From: Cecembia sp.
GTDB lineage: Bacteria; Bacteroidota; Bacteroidia; Cytophagales; Cyclobacteriaceae
Direction: 5' to 3'
Length of the DNA stretch: 64,000 nucleotides
Assembly: GCF_007126775.1 (NCBI RefSeq)
Contig: NZ_SLAP01000052.1
Span: 1-64,000, forward strand
The translations under genes and the position numbers were made by a program. The notes under the pieces were generated by a model that searched no databases, had not been told where the DNA came from, and was given only the letters and a program-made list of their open reading frames with translations. Positions 51,539 to 61,240 of the stretch are shown here, piece by piece. The stretch's first letter is position 1; each line of letters opens with the position of its first letter.

Positions 51539-51892
51539 TTATCCCAATTTCCCCTTTATCTGCTCTGGTTCAAAACCAAGGATAAGACTGCCATCTGGAA
51601 ATTCCACAATAGGTCTTTTTATCATACTGCTCTTTTCAGTTAAAATTGCCAAAGCGGATTCTTTACTTCCCAACAGCTCTTTTTCCCTGTCCTCTAACTT
51701 ACGATATGTAGTGCCTTTCTTATTTACAAGCGCTTCAAAACCAACTTTTTCCGCGAATGAATTTAACAATTCAGTTCCCGGAGCTTTTTTTTTGTAATCT
51801 ACAAACTCATAATTAACCCCTTCATTTCCCAAGAAATCGAAGGTTTTTTTCATGGTATTGCAGTTTTTAATTCCATAAACGCGTAAATTCAT
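51539..51892 (-). CDS. ArsC/Spx/MgsR family protein
   Basis: VYGIKNCNTMKKTFDFL, VNKKGTTYRKL, MIKRPIVEFPDGSLILGF. Confidence 0.9.
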   Translation of the reverse strand: MNLRVYGIKNCNTMKKTFDFLGNEGVNYEFVDYKKKAPGTELLNSFAEKVGFEALVNKKGTTYRKLEDREKELLGSKESALAILTEKSSMIKRPIVEFPDGSLILGFEPEQIKGKLG

Positions 51893-51903
51893 TTTCTTTT
51901 TAT

Positions 51904-53196
51904 TTATTGAAAGATTTCTTTTAATGAAGCTTCGTTGGCATCCAATATCTGATCTATCAAATCATTTGTAAGTGCTGTTGATAAGAACAAACTTTCAAAT
52001 TGGGATGGCGCCAAGTAAATGCCTTTCTGTAGCATGGACTGGAAATATTTACCGAAAAGAACTGTATCCGAATGCTTTGCTGATTCAAAATCATATATTT
52101 CCTTATCGGTGAAGAAAAGACTGTACATGCTCCCCAGATGATTGACTGTATAGTTGAGACCAAGTTTGACCAATATGTCTTTGATCCCGTTCGCAATCGT
52201 ACCTCCAATTTGGTTTAATTGAGTATAAACTTCTGGGTGTTCATTGAGGTATGTCAACATGGTGTGACCTGCTGCCATAGCAATAGGATTCCCTGAAAGA
52301 GTTCCTGCCTGATAGACAGGTCCTGCCGGAGACACGAATTCCATAATTTCTTTTTTACCGCCATAAGCCCCTACTGGAAGACCTCCACCAATAATTTTCC
52401 CTAAAGTACTCATATCTGGAGTGACTCCGAAAAGTTCTTGCGCTCCTCCTTTGGCTAAACGGAAACCGGTCATCACCTCATCAAAAATAAGAACAATGCC
52501 CTCATCATCGCATATTTTTCTGAGACCTTCGAGATAGCCTTTTTGGGGAGTTACCAGGCCCATATTTCCTGGAACAGGCTCCAAAATAATGGCGGCGATT
52601 TCATTCTTGTTGGCAGCAATTAAGGTTTCAATGGCTTCCAGGTTATTGTAGGGAGCCAATAGTGTATCCTTTGCCGTACCTTTGGTTACCCCCGGTGAAT
52701 CAGGGTTCCCCATGGTGATTGCTCCAGATCCAGCTGAGATTAGAAAAGAATCTCCATGGCCATGGTAATGGCCCTCCATTTTAATAAATTTATCTCTTCC
52801 AGTGAATCCTCTAGCAACCCTAATTGCCGACATGGTAGCCTCTGTTCCGGAATTGACCATCCTTACCTTTTCTACAGAAGGAACCATTGAAGTGATGAGC
52901 TCGGCAATTTCAACCTCTCTGGCTGTGGGAGCACCAAAAGAGGTACCATTTTCCATGGCTTTAATTACTGCTTCTCTGATCATGGAATGGTTGTGTCCCA
53001 ATATCATAGGTCCCCAACTATTGATCAATTCAATGTAGGCATTCCCATCTTCATCATAAATATGAGCGCCCTCGGCCTTTTTTATGAAAATGGGATCACC
53101 TCCTACTGCTTTAAAGGCCCTAACGGGAGAATTTACCCCTCCTGGAATGAAATTTTTTGCTTTTTCGAAAAGGGTTTTACTATTGGTGATTTGCAT
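51904..53196 (-). CDS. hemL: Glutamate-1-semialdehyde 2,1-aminomutase
   Basis: FIPGGVNSPVRAFKAVGG, EGHYHGHGDSFL, FDEVMTGFR, STLGKIIGGGLPVGAYGG. Confidence 0.96.
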   Translation of the reverse strand: MQITNSKTLFEKAKNFIPGGVNSPVRAFKAVGGDPIFIKKAEGAHIYDEDGNAYIELINSWGPMILGHNHSMIREAVIKAMENGTSFGAPTAREVEIAELITSMVPSVEKVRMVNSGTEATMSAIRVARGFTGRDKFIKMEGHYHGHGDSFLISAGSGAITMGNPDSPGVTKGTAKDTLLAPYNNLEAIETLIAANKNEIAAIILEPVPGNMGLVTPQKGYLEGLRKICDDEGIVLIFDEVMTGFRLAKGGAQELFGVTPDMSTLGKIIGGGLPVGAYGGKKEIMEFVSPAGPVYQAGTLSGNPIAMAAGHTMLTYLNEHPEVYTQLNQIGGTIANGIKDILVKLGLNYTVNHLGSMYSLFFTDKEIYDFESAKHSDTVLFGKYFQSMLQKGIYLAPSQFESLFLSTALTNDLIDQILDANEASLKEIFQ

Positions 53197-53206
53197 GTAT
53201 TGATTT

Positions 53207-54868
53207 TTATTTTTGTTCCACTACTTTACCGGAATCCAGTTTAAGCATAGGAACATACCTGTTGAAATTACTTCTTCTGAAATCGAAACCATAGGTAATG
53301 AAACCATTTTGAAATCCATTTTTGTCTAAATTTTTTCTTAACTCAAACCCTGATTTGGGATTGATGTTTTGAAGCACCCATTGCATCAATTCATATCCCA
53401 TATGGCTGTTAAAGGAAGGATATGCAACGTATTCTGCATAAAAATTTTCCCGAAATATTTCCAAGTTTGGTTTTTGAAAATCAATAGCGTTATTACTTAC
53501 AAAATAGAAGTTTTGTTGTTCTAACATTTCATAATTCGCAAAATTAAAATAAAGCCAACTATCCATTACCAATACGGGTTTGTTTATATTCTGTGACTCC
53601 ATAAACCCAAATGTTGGAGAAGCCACATTGGGATCATCGGATAAGATTATAATCACATCTGCCAAGGCTTCGTCCCCACTTTTCAGTTGGATTTGTTCCA
53701 GAAAATCAATGACAGATCTCCCATTTATGGGATCATTCCTTACTATCGTGTAGCCTAATTTTTGAGAATTTTCCGCTATTTTTTTTGCCAGTTGTTGATC
53801 CCTTGAAGCATTGGAGTAGCCTATTGCTAACCTCCTCCCAACGAAGTTCTTTCTAGAAAAATCGATAATTCCATCAGCCATAGAATTGACGGAAGGCCTG
53901 AATAAATAAGCATACTGTAAATCCTCAAACCTGTCGTTCATATTTGAAAGGGGATTGACAAAAGGGATTTGATATTGTTCTGCAAAGGCCATTACTATAT
54001 CAGATTCCTCAGGATAAACAGGACCTATTATGATATCCGCCTGTTTCAAGAATGGATTGGCTAAAATAGCATGAACCTTGCTGACCTCCCTCTCCGTATC
54101 AAAAGTTTGGATATTCAGTTGTTTACCCTGTTTTTTCAATTCATTTGCTGCGAAATCAAGCCCTTGGAAAAATTCAAATATAAAATTATTGGGATCAAGG
54201 CTTTGGATGTCTCGCTCCCCCGAATATCTGAAGGGAAGAAGAACAGCAATGTCAAGTACATCAGGATTTTTTGGGCTCTTAATTTCTTTATTTCCATTTC
54301 CAAAATCTAGATTTTTCAATTCATTATAAATGCTGCGCTCTTCATTTGACATCACTGTCTGCCTTTCCATCTGTTCCTTCAAGGCTAGCATAAAGCCCTT
54401 GTTATCATTAAATTTTCTGATATTTCCTGTAAAAAAACCAACTGATGCATTTTTTAAAAAATTATAACTGGCATTGTGGGCCTGTCCCCTTACATTCGGC
54501 TCTGAAATTTTAGAAATCAACTCCAGAGCATCAATATTTCTGCCTTCCTGAAAATAAGCTAAAGCCAATAGGTATCTTGCCCTGTCCTGATGTCCCCAAC
54601 TATCCTGTTGGACCAAATCTTTTAAGGTGGATTCGGTCAACATATACTGTCCATTTTGGTACGCTGCTCGGGCAAAATGATAAGTTGCATAAAATGACAA
54701 CCGACCGAATTGGTTTTTGTCCATGTATGGGCGGAGCAGGTCCATGGCTTCAGAGTAGTTGCCATAACCGATAAGCGTTTTTGCCCGATTATAATCTGCC
54801 GGATTTTGAGCGATGCTTGGGCTTAAAAGACTAACAAATATTAAACAAAGGAGCAGAAAGGTTCTCAT
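53207..54868 (-). CDS. Periplasmic binding-like protein with N-terminal TPR region (LpoA/ABC substrate-binding-like)
   Basis: Signal peptide; DIAVLLPFRYSG, ADIIIGPVYPEESDIVMAFAEQYQIPFVNPLSN. Confidence 0.8.
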   Translation of the reverse strand: MRTFLLLCLIFVSLLSPSIAQNPADYNRAKTLIGYGNYSEAMDLLRPYMDKNQFGRLSFYATYHFARAAYQNGQYMLTESTLKDLVQQDSWGHQDRARYLLALAYFQEGRNIDALELISKISEPNVRGQAHNASYNFLKNASVGFFTGNIRKFNDNKGFMLALKEQMERQTVMSNEERSIYNELKNLDFGNGNKEIKSPKNPDVLDIAVLLPFRYSGERDIQSLDPNNFIFEFFQGLDFAANELKKQGKQLNIQTFDTEREVSKVHAILANPFLKQADIIIGPVYPEESDIVMAFAEQYQIPFVNPLSNMNDRFEDLQYAYLFRPSVNSMADGIIDFSRKNFVGRRLAIGYSNASRDQQLAKKIAENSQKLGYTIVRNDPINGRSVIDFLEQIQLKSGDEALADVIIILSDDPNVASPTFGFMESQNINKPVLVMDSWLYFNFANYEMLEQQNFYFVSNNAIDFQKPNLEIFRENFYAEYVAYPSFNSHMGYELMQWVLQNINPKSGFELRKNLDKNGFQNGFITYGFDFRRSNFNRYVPMLKLDSGKVVEQK

Positions 54869-54925
54869 AGCTTGTTTTTAAATTTACTGACAAATTCCGT
54901 TCCCGTATTTTATCAGGCCCCGAAT

Positions 54926-55999
54926 TTAATCCATTTTTGACTCAATCAAAAACTTGAAAAGGATATCCTCTGCCAGTGTTACCATCTCTTCCTCCTCTGG
55001 CTCATTTCGATTACTGAGGATGATGATACTGAGATTTTGAGTGGGTATTCGATAAAAAATATTTCTGAAGGAAGTACTGCTGCCGGTATGGTAGACTACT
55101 TTTTCTCCTTTGAATTCCTTGATGTGCCAAGCTATGCCATAATCAATATCACTTCCATCATTCAGTTTTGCCCTCAGGAATGTCCTTTCAATTGTTTCCA
55201 AAGGAAGGATATTCCCTTGATACAAAGCTTGGTCCCATAGAAAAAGGTCAGGTACATTGGAATAAATGCCACCATCTCCTAAAACAGCAGAGGTACTGCT
55301 TTGGTCTTTAAGTACCCAATGGTCATTTTCCCAGCTGTACCCAAAAGCTCTATCAGATACGGTGTTGATGTTTTTGATATGGGCAAGGGTATGGTTCATC
55401 CCCAAAGGTTTGAAAATATTTTCTTCCAAGAATTCTGGGAATTCGTGCCCAGAATATTTTTCAACCATCAATGCCAATAAGGCATAGGCGGTATTACTGT
55501 ATCGAAATTGTTCCCCGGCAGGGAAATAAGTCTGATCAATCTTTTGGATGATTTCCAATACGCCTTGGTCCCTGACGGGAGTGATCAAAGCGGAGTCAGG
55601 TATAAAATCCTCATAATCCCAAATACCCGAAGTATGGTTGAGCAAATGGTGGATTTGGATGCCTTTCCCATATTCCGGAAAATCCTCAAATATCTGATCC
55701 AAAGTCCAATCCAAGTCAATTAGACCTTCCTTCTCTAAAACCAGAATTGCAGTTGCAGTAAACTGCTTTGTAACGGAAGCTAACCGGAAATTGGTATTGG
55801 TTTGGACTTGTCTTTTGGTCTCCAATTCGGCCATTCCAAAGGATTGATGATATATAACTTTCCCATTTTCGATAATGGCAACTGCCACACCTGGGTTTTC
55901 GCCATGGTAATTTCTGAAGATGTCTGCAATAGGATCGGATTTTTCAGAGCAGTTGCCCATCACAAATAGAATTATCAAAAGTAAAATGAGATTTTTCAT
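54926..55999 (-). CDS. Serine hydrolase (beta-lactamase / class C PBP family)
   Basis: RLASVTKQFTA (SxxK), YSNTAYALL (YxN), YHTGSSTSF (HTG). Confidence 0.92.
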   Translation of the reverse strand: MKNLILLLIILFVMGNCSEKSDPIADIFRNYHGENPGVAVAIIENGKVIYHQSFGMAELETKRQVQTNTNFRLASVTKQFTATAILVLEKEGLIDLDWTLDQIFEDFPEYGKGIQIHHLLNHTSGIWDYEDFIPDSALITPVRDQGVLEIIQKIDQTYFPAGEQFRYSNTAYALLALMVEKYSGHEFPEFLEENIFKPLGMNHTLAHIKNINTVSDRAFGYSWENDHWVLKDQSSTSAVLGDGGIYSNVPDLFLWDQALYQGNILPLETIERTFLRAKLNDGSDIDYGIAWHIKEFKGEKVVYHTGSSTSFRNIFYRIPTQNLSIIILSNRNEPEEEEMVTLAEDILFKFLIESKMD

Positions 56000-56069
56000 C
56001 CATGTAATTTAAACTGAATTTCATAAAATTCAGCCCAAATTGTGTTCAGGTTATTTGATTTCAATAATA

Positions 56070-56084
56070 TTGTTTAGCAAACAA
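56070..56084. promoter_or_regulatory. Near-perfect palindrome TTGTTTAGCAAACAA upstream of the serine hydrolase
   Basis: TTGTTT-AGC-AAACAA, 71 nt upstream of the start at 55999; matches the palindrome at 61267-61281 at 14/15. Confidence 0.45.
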
Positions 56085-56161
56085 TAAATATGTATCGAAT
56101 TAAAGCAAAAAGGCATGGCAGATTTTTGAAACCAAGCAGGTTGTTAACTGCTGAAAAAAAA

Positions 56162-56193
56162 AGACCCCAAAAGTCTTTCCACTTCTGGGGTCT
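56162..56193 (-). terminator. Hairpin terminator on the typA strand
   Basis: agaccccaaaagtctttccacttctggggtct; minus strand continues into a T-run. Confidence 0.65.
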
Positions 56194-56253
56194 ACCTGAT
56201 ATTTACGTGAAATTTATTTTAAGAGAAATCTAAAGTTTTACCTGTATCTAACT

Positions 56254-56300
56254 ATTTCGCCGAAGGCTTATTTCAATTATTTCGCGAAGCATATTTCAAT
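56254..56300. repeat. Imperfect tandem repeat ATTTCGC(C)GAAG...ATTTCAAT
   Basis: ATTTCGCCGAAGGCTTATTTCAAT (56254-56277) and ATTTCGCGAAGCATATTTCAAT (56279-56300). Confidence 0.5.
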
Positions 56301-56316
56301 CGCTATACGATAATAA

Positions 56317-56365
56317 TCTATCGACTAATTAGTCTAAACTCTCGCATCTAATCTCTCGGCTCTAT
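56317..56365. repeat. Degenerate heptamer-periodic repeat, reverse orientation
   Basis: TCTATCG|ACTAATT|AGTCTAA|ACTCTCG|CATCTAA|TCTCTCG|GCTCTAT; reverse complement resembles the 182-237 block. Confidence 0.5.
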
Positions 56366-58170
56366 CAAGAATCTTTCTTCGCCATTCTTGCTCTCTCATT
56401 CTCATCCAAATAGATTTTCCTCATTCGGATGGATTTTGGCGTGATTTCCAAGTATTCGTCTTTCTGTATATATTCCATGGCCTCTTCCAAAGAGAATCTT
56501 TTTGGAGGGGCAATTCTCGTGTTGTCATCAGAACCGGAAGCACGCATGTTGGTCAATTTCTTTCCCTTCTGCACGTTTACTACGATATCGTTTTCACGGG
56601 AATTTTCACCAATAACCTGACCAGTGTACAATTCATCACCCGGCTCGATAAAGAATGTTCCTCGATCCTGCAATTTGTCAATGGCATATGCAGTACAAGG
56701 TCCGCCTTCCATGGAGATCAAAGAACCATTGTTTCTTTCTGGGATATTGCCTTTGAAAGGCTCATATGCAGAGAATCGGTGGTTCATGATGGCCTCTCCT
56801 TGAGTAGCTGTAAGGACATTGTTTCTTAATCCTATCAAACCTCTTGAAGGGATCTTGAATTCCAGATGCTGCAAATCACCCTTTGGCTCCATGACTAGCA
56901 ATTCGCCTTTTCTTTGAGTAGCCAATTCGATTACTTTTCCGGCAGTTGTTTCTGGTACATCCACGACCAATGTTTCTATTGGTTCGTTTTTTACTCCGTC
57001 TATTTCTTTAAAAATGACCTGTGGCTGACCCACCTGTAATTCATAGCCTTCTCTTCTCATGGTTTCGATTAAAACAGACAAGTGAAGAATCCCACGGCCA
57101 TATACCAAAAACTTGTCCTCAGAATCCGTCGGTTCCACCCTTAAAGCCAGGTTTTTCTCCATCTCTTTCATCAAGCGGTCTCTTAAGTGACGAGAAGTCA
57201 CAAACTTGCCCTCTTTGCCGAAGAAAGGAGAGTTGTTGATAGTGAAAAGCATATTCATCGTAGGCTCATCGATGGCAATTCTTGGAAGTGGTTCTGGATT
57301 TTCCAAAGCAGCAATGGTATCACCGATTTCAAAATCTTCAATTCCGGTCACCGCGCAAATATCGCCGGCAGTTACTTCGCTCACTTTATTTCTTCCCAGT
57401 CCTTCAAAAACATGCAATTCTTTTACTTTTACTTTTTTGAATACACCATCAGCTTTGCACAAAGTCAATTGGGCACCTTCTTTGATAACTCCTCTTTTTA
57501 CCCTTCCGATGGCAATTCGACCTACAAAAGACGAGTAATCCAGCGAAGTAATTTGCATTTGTAAACTTCCTTCATCAATTTTTGGTGAAGGAATGTGCTC
57601 TACAATGGCATCCAAAAGGGGAAGGATCGAATCGGTAGGATTCTGCCAATCCGGACCCATCCAGTTTTGCTTAGCAGAACCATATAAGGTCTGGAATTCC
57701 AACTGTTCTTCAGTGGCATCCAAGTTGAACATCAGGTCAAAAACCGCCTCATGGACTTCATCGGGTCTGCAGTTTTCTTTATCCACTTTATTCACCACAA
57801 CGATGGGAGTCAAACCCAAGGCCAGGGCTTTGCCCAATACGAATCTTGTCTGTGGCATCGGACCTTCGAAGGCATCTACCAAAAGGATAACTCCATCTGC
57901 CATTTTCAATACCCTTTCTACTTCACCACCAAAGTCGGCGTGACCGGGGGTATCGATGATATTAATTTTATGGTCTTTATATCTAACGGACACATTTTTG
58001 GAAAGAATGGTAATTCCTCTTTCCCTTTCCAAGTCGTTGTTATCCAGGATTAAATCGTCAAACTGTTGGTTTTCACGGAAAATTTTAGAAACATGGATAA
58101 TTTTGTCCACCAGGGTGGTCTTACCGTGGTCAACGTGTGCGATAATCGCGATATTCCGAATATTAAGCAT
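56365..58170 (-). CDS. typA: Translational GTPase TypA/BipA
   Basis: IAIIAHVDHGKTTLVDKI, RERGITILSKN, DTPGHADFGGEVER, NKVDKENCRPDE. Confidence 0.97.
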   Translation of the reverse strand: MLNIRNIAIIAHVDHGKTTLVDKIIHVSKIFRENQQFDDLILDNNDLERERGITILSKNVSVRYKDHKINIIDTPGHADFGGEVERVLKMADGVILLVDAFEGPMPQTRFVLGKALALGLTPIVVVNKVDKENCRPDEVHEAVFDLMFNLDATEEQLEFQTLYGSAKQNWMGPDWQNPTDSILPLLDAIVEHIPSPKIDEGSLQMQITSLDYSSFVGRIAIGRVKRGVIKEGAQLTLCKADGVFKKVKVKELHVFEGLGRNKVSEVTAGDICAVTGIEDFEIGDTIAALENPEPLPRIAIDEPTMNMLFTINNSPFFGKEGKFVTSRHLRDRLMKEMEKNLALRVEPTDSEDKFLVYGRGILHLSVLIETMRREGYELQVGQPQVIFKEIDGVKNEPIETLVVDVPETTAGKVIELATQRKGELLVMEPKGDLQHLEFKIPSRGLIGLRNNVLTATQGEAIMNHRFSAYEPFKGNIPERNNGSLISMEGGPCTAYAIDKLQDRGTFFIEPGDELYTGQVIGENSRENDIVVNVQKGKKLTNMRASGSDDNTRIAPPKRFSLEEAMEYIQKDEYLEITPKSIRMRKIYLDENERARMAKKDS

Positions 58171-58190
58171 TGTAAAATTGAATTAGGCTG

Positions 58191-58198
58191 CAAAGGTA
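58191..58198 (-). promoter_or_regulatory. -7 element TACCTTTG for typA
   Basis: CAAAGGTA on + strand, 20 nt upstream of the ATG. Confidence 0.45.
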
Positions 58199-58284
58199 GG
58201 AAGAAAATTTGGTTTCAGCTTGCAGGTTGGCGAAAGTCCCTAATATTTAATGATTTGTTCATTTCTTTTTTTAACTTATTAGTC

Positions 58285-60858
58285 ATGTTTGCCCATTTGA
58301 TGCTACTCAAAAGATTCATTCTATTTCTTTTATTCCTGCCCTGTTTACCACTTGTTCTCAAGGGGCAAAAAATTGATACATTGTTAGTACAAGAAGTTCA
58401 CTTCAACCAAGGACTTGTTTTTTCGTTGCCCCATGCTATTCAGGGCCAGATACCAGGCATATTGATCAGCAGGCCCGGTGCCAATCCCAATGGCTCGTTT
58501 GACATGATCTATCGGGGCTTTCATACCGATCAAAACAGGATGAGGCCCTTGTTAGTCATGGATGGAATGCCTGGACTCACTTGGGAGTTTATTGATCCAT
58601 TTTTAATTGATACCATTAGCTTTGTGAACGGGGCAGGGGCTGCATCATGGGGCATGCAAGCAGGTGCGGGAGTGGTAAATATTGGCTCCAAACCAGTAAG
58701 GAAAGAAGGTTGGACAGTAGGCTTGGTACAATCGGCGGCGGTGGAAAGTCATCAACGAAGCTATGATGTCTTCACACCTCAGGAATACCGCGCCCTGAAG
58801 TTGCCAGGCCATCCAGATGGAAATACAAATACTGATTGGGAGGATGTCCTTAGTAGAAATGCTTGGTCCATGCATACAGGAGTGCAAGGGAGTTACCGAA
58901 AGGATAATTTGTATTTGGATACCAAACTAAGCAACCGTTCTGTACAAGGGATACAGCCGCATACTGGCTTTGACCAATTAAGCTTATACGGAAATTTGGG
59001 TTATTCCATGTGGGATGATAGGGTTTCAATAGACCTCAGCGGATTGAGAGTCAATCGTCAGGCAAGGATTGGTAACAGTGATTTTTTTGAAGGAATGATG
59101 ATGAACCCTACCTGGCCTTTAGAAGAGCCTTTTGAGGCATTTACAAGATTTCGAGGAAATCCTTGGATCCGGATGCAAGAAGAGAGAAACACAGTAGAGA
59201 CTGCCATGCATTTCTTCCAAGCAAATGTAACTGCGAATTTGACTGATCGGTGGAGAGTCAGTTCCCGATATGGACAAGTAGGAAAAGAAATGGCTCAAGA
59301 ACGAACCTACAGTAATAGGGCTGGTATTTCTCAGACTATTTTTCCACTACTATTTCGTGAACGAAGCCATAATCGAAGTCTTTTGGAGTTTACGACGGAT
59401 TATCAGGCGGATTTGGGTAATTGGAAAATCACGCCCGGCTTGAGATATGCGAGACAGGGGATAGGATATGTGTGGAATGGCTACAATGAGCGCTTAATTG
59501 ATTTGGACCAAACAGCAACTATCAGAGAAGATTTAACAGAGGAACTTGGGGAGTTTACACTGGAATCCTTTGGGGCTTCACTTAATTTAGTTTATCGAGA
59601 AAAACTAGGGATAGATATCCGGTATCAGCCTGAAAGAGCTTCTCACTTGGGCTCCAATGCAGGATGGGGGAATTTTTGGGGAATGGATGTTTCTTATGCA
59701 GCAGGAGATCGTTGGAGGCTTTTTGCAAAGCTCAGCTACACCGGGTTGGCACCAGATCAGTCGGGATTGAGCCAAACGGTCTTTGATGTAGGGGAACTAA
59801 TTATTCCGAGACATTTTGCCAATCCGGATTTGCAATGGGAGCGTTCTAATGCATGGGAATTGGGGGCGGATGTGGCTTTTGCAAAGGGGATTATCGTATC
59901 ACGAAATGCAATATTTCGAAATCAAGCATCAGGCCTTATGGCTTTGTTGCCTGATGAGGCTATTTTCGATCCTCAAGGGCTCTCGTTTATATCTTTTTCT
60001 TACCAAAATTTTGCATCCATAGAGAACTATGGTTTTGAATCCTCTTGGCTTTTCAAATTAATAGACCGGAAAAAGTTCAAGTATCAATCGGGGTTAAACC
60101 TGACTTGGATGCATTCCGAATGGACAAATTTGGAGGCTGATTTAGTCTCTTGGGAGGGAAGAGATGTAGGAGTTAGCCGCCAAGTTGGGGGTAATCCCTA
60201 TTTCCAATTCAATACGCTCCGCACAGGTGAGGCCCTTGGAACAGTACGTGCGTTGGAGTTTCAACGAATTGATCGAAATACAGGACAATGGGTATTCAAT
60301 CAAAATCTAAGCGGTACCAATTGGCAAGATGCGTATAGACCTAAAGGAAGGGTGATACCTCGTTGGTGGATGGGTTGGAATCATGGATTAAGCTTTGGGA
60401 AATGGTCTATGGATGCTTTTTTCAGAGGGGTCTTTGGACATGTATTAGCCCATGAAACGAATTTTCGTTACGGAAACGTCAACTTTTTTGCATTAAATAG
60501 GGTCAGGAGTTCTCAAGAGTTGGTAAATCTTGGTTTGACAGAACAGAATACCTTCAATTCGTATTTTGTGGAAAATTCCAGTTTTTTTAACCTTCAATTT
60601 TTGACTGTCTCGCGAAGTTTTGATCTCACCATCGGGCGCACCAAAATGAGTAGCAGACTGTCTGTTATCGGAAACAACCTATTTTACCTCACCCGATTTT
60701 CGGGTGCAGACCCAGAGCCACGCTTGCATGGCAGACCTGTTTGGAATGTTGACGACCATGTGGAGAAAATTCATGCATATTATGCTTCGGGAATTGCAGA
60801 TGCCAATAGTTGGTTGCCGGGAAGATCTTGGATGCTGAGACTGGAGGTGAATTTTTAA
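58285..60858 (+). CDS. SusC/RagA-like TonB-dependent receptor without N-terminal carboxypeptidase-like domain
   Basis: Signal peptide LLKRFILFLLFLPCLPLVLKGQ; plug PLLVMDGMPG...INVGAGAASWG-type motif; barrel ending MLRLEVNF. ORF start 58066 rejected because it lies inside typA. Confidence 0.82.
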   Translation: MFAHLMLLKRFILFLLFLPCLPLVLKGQKIDTLLVQEVHFNQGLVFSLPHAIQGQIPGILISRPGANPNGSFDMIYRGFHTDQNRMRPLLVMDGMPGLTWEFIDPFLIDTISFVNGAGAASWGMQAGAGVVNIGSKPVRKEGWTVGLVQSAAVESHQRSYDVFTPQEYRALKLPGHPDGNTNTDWEDVLSRNAWSMHTGVQGSYRKDNLYLDTKLSNRSVQGIQPHTGFDQLSLYGNLGYSMWDDRVSIDLSGLRVNRQARIGNSDFFEGMMMNPTWPLEEPFEAFTRFRGNPWIRMQEERNTVETAMHFFQANVTANLTDRWRVSSRYGQVGKEMAQERTYSNRAGISQTIFPLLFRERSHNRSLLEFTTDYQADLGNWKITPGLRYARQGIGYVWNGYNERLIDLDQTATIREDLTEELGEFTLESFGASLNLVYREKLGIDIRYQPERASHLGSNAGWGNFWGMDVSYAAGDRWRLFAKLSYTGLAPDQSGLSQTVFDVGELIIPRHFANPDLQWERSNAWELGADVAFAKGIIVSRNAIFRNQASGLMALLPDEAIFDPQGLSFISFSYQNFASIENYGFESSWLFKLIDRKKFKYQSGLNLTWMHSEWTNLEADLVSWEGRDVGVSRQVGGNPYFQFNTLRTGEALGTVRALEFQRIDRNTGQWVFNQNLSGTNWQDAYRPKGRVIPRWWMGWNHGLSFGKWSMDAFFRGVFGHVLAHETNFRYGNVNFFALNRVRSSQELVNLGLTEQNTFNSYFVENSSFFNLQFLTVSRSFDLTIGRTKMSSRLSVIGNNLFYLTRFSGADPEPRLHGRPVWNVDDHVEKIHAYYASGIADANSWLPGRSWMLRLEVNF

Positions 60859-60870
60859 GATTTTCTTCGA

Positions 60871-61131
60871 ATGGAAGATATTGAAAGTGTTGATCTATTG
60901 GAAGAGGTTCCCGAAATAAATGGTAAAACCAGTGGGTTTGCTTTGGGGCCCTACAAGAAAGGTTATTTTGTTTTAGAGGGTTTAGGAAGCACTCACTTGC
61001 TGATTCATTCAGGAAAAGGTCCATTTTTGAAAATTGTCCCGCTTTAAGGAGAACCTTTGATTCTTTATTACAGCAAAAAAGAACGGACAGAATTACTGTA
61101 TACCGCCACTCATGCCTTGAGGAAATCCTGA
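60871..61131 (+). pseudogene. Truncated bacterial-PH-domain-like remnant with in-frame TAA
   Basis: My translation: MEDIESVDLLEEVPEINGKTSGFALGPYKKGYFVLEGLGSTHLLIHSGKGPFLKIVPL*GEPLILYYSKKERTELLYTATHALRKS*. Confidence 0.5.
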
Positions 61132-61240
61132 ATCAACTTTCAGGTTCAGGTAAAAACCAGTTTATGCAAGCCAATCTATTTTTAAAAATATAGGCAAATA
61201 CAGGGTTAAAGCATAGTCGTTAATTTTGTGTTCATCAATT

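Noticed and set aside
58066-58284. N-terminal extension of the TonB-dependent receptor ORF
   Set aside because: It overlaps the typA coding region and promoter on the opposite strand; a signal peptide begins at ATG 58285 (or 58300).
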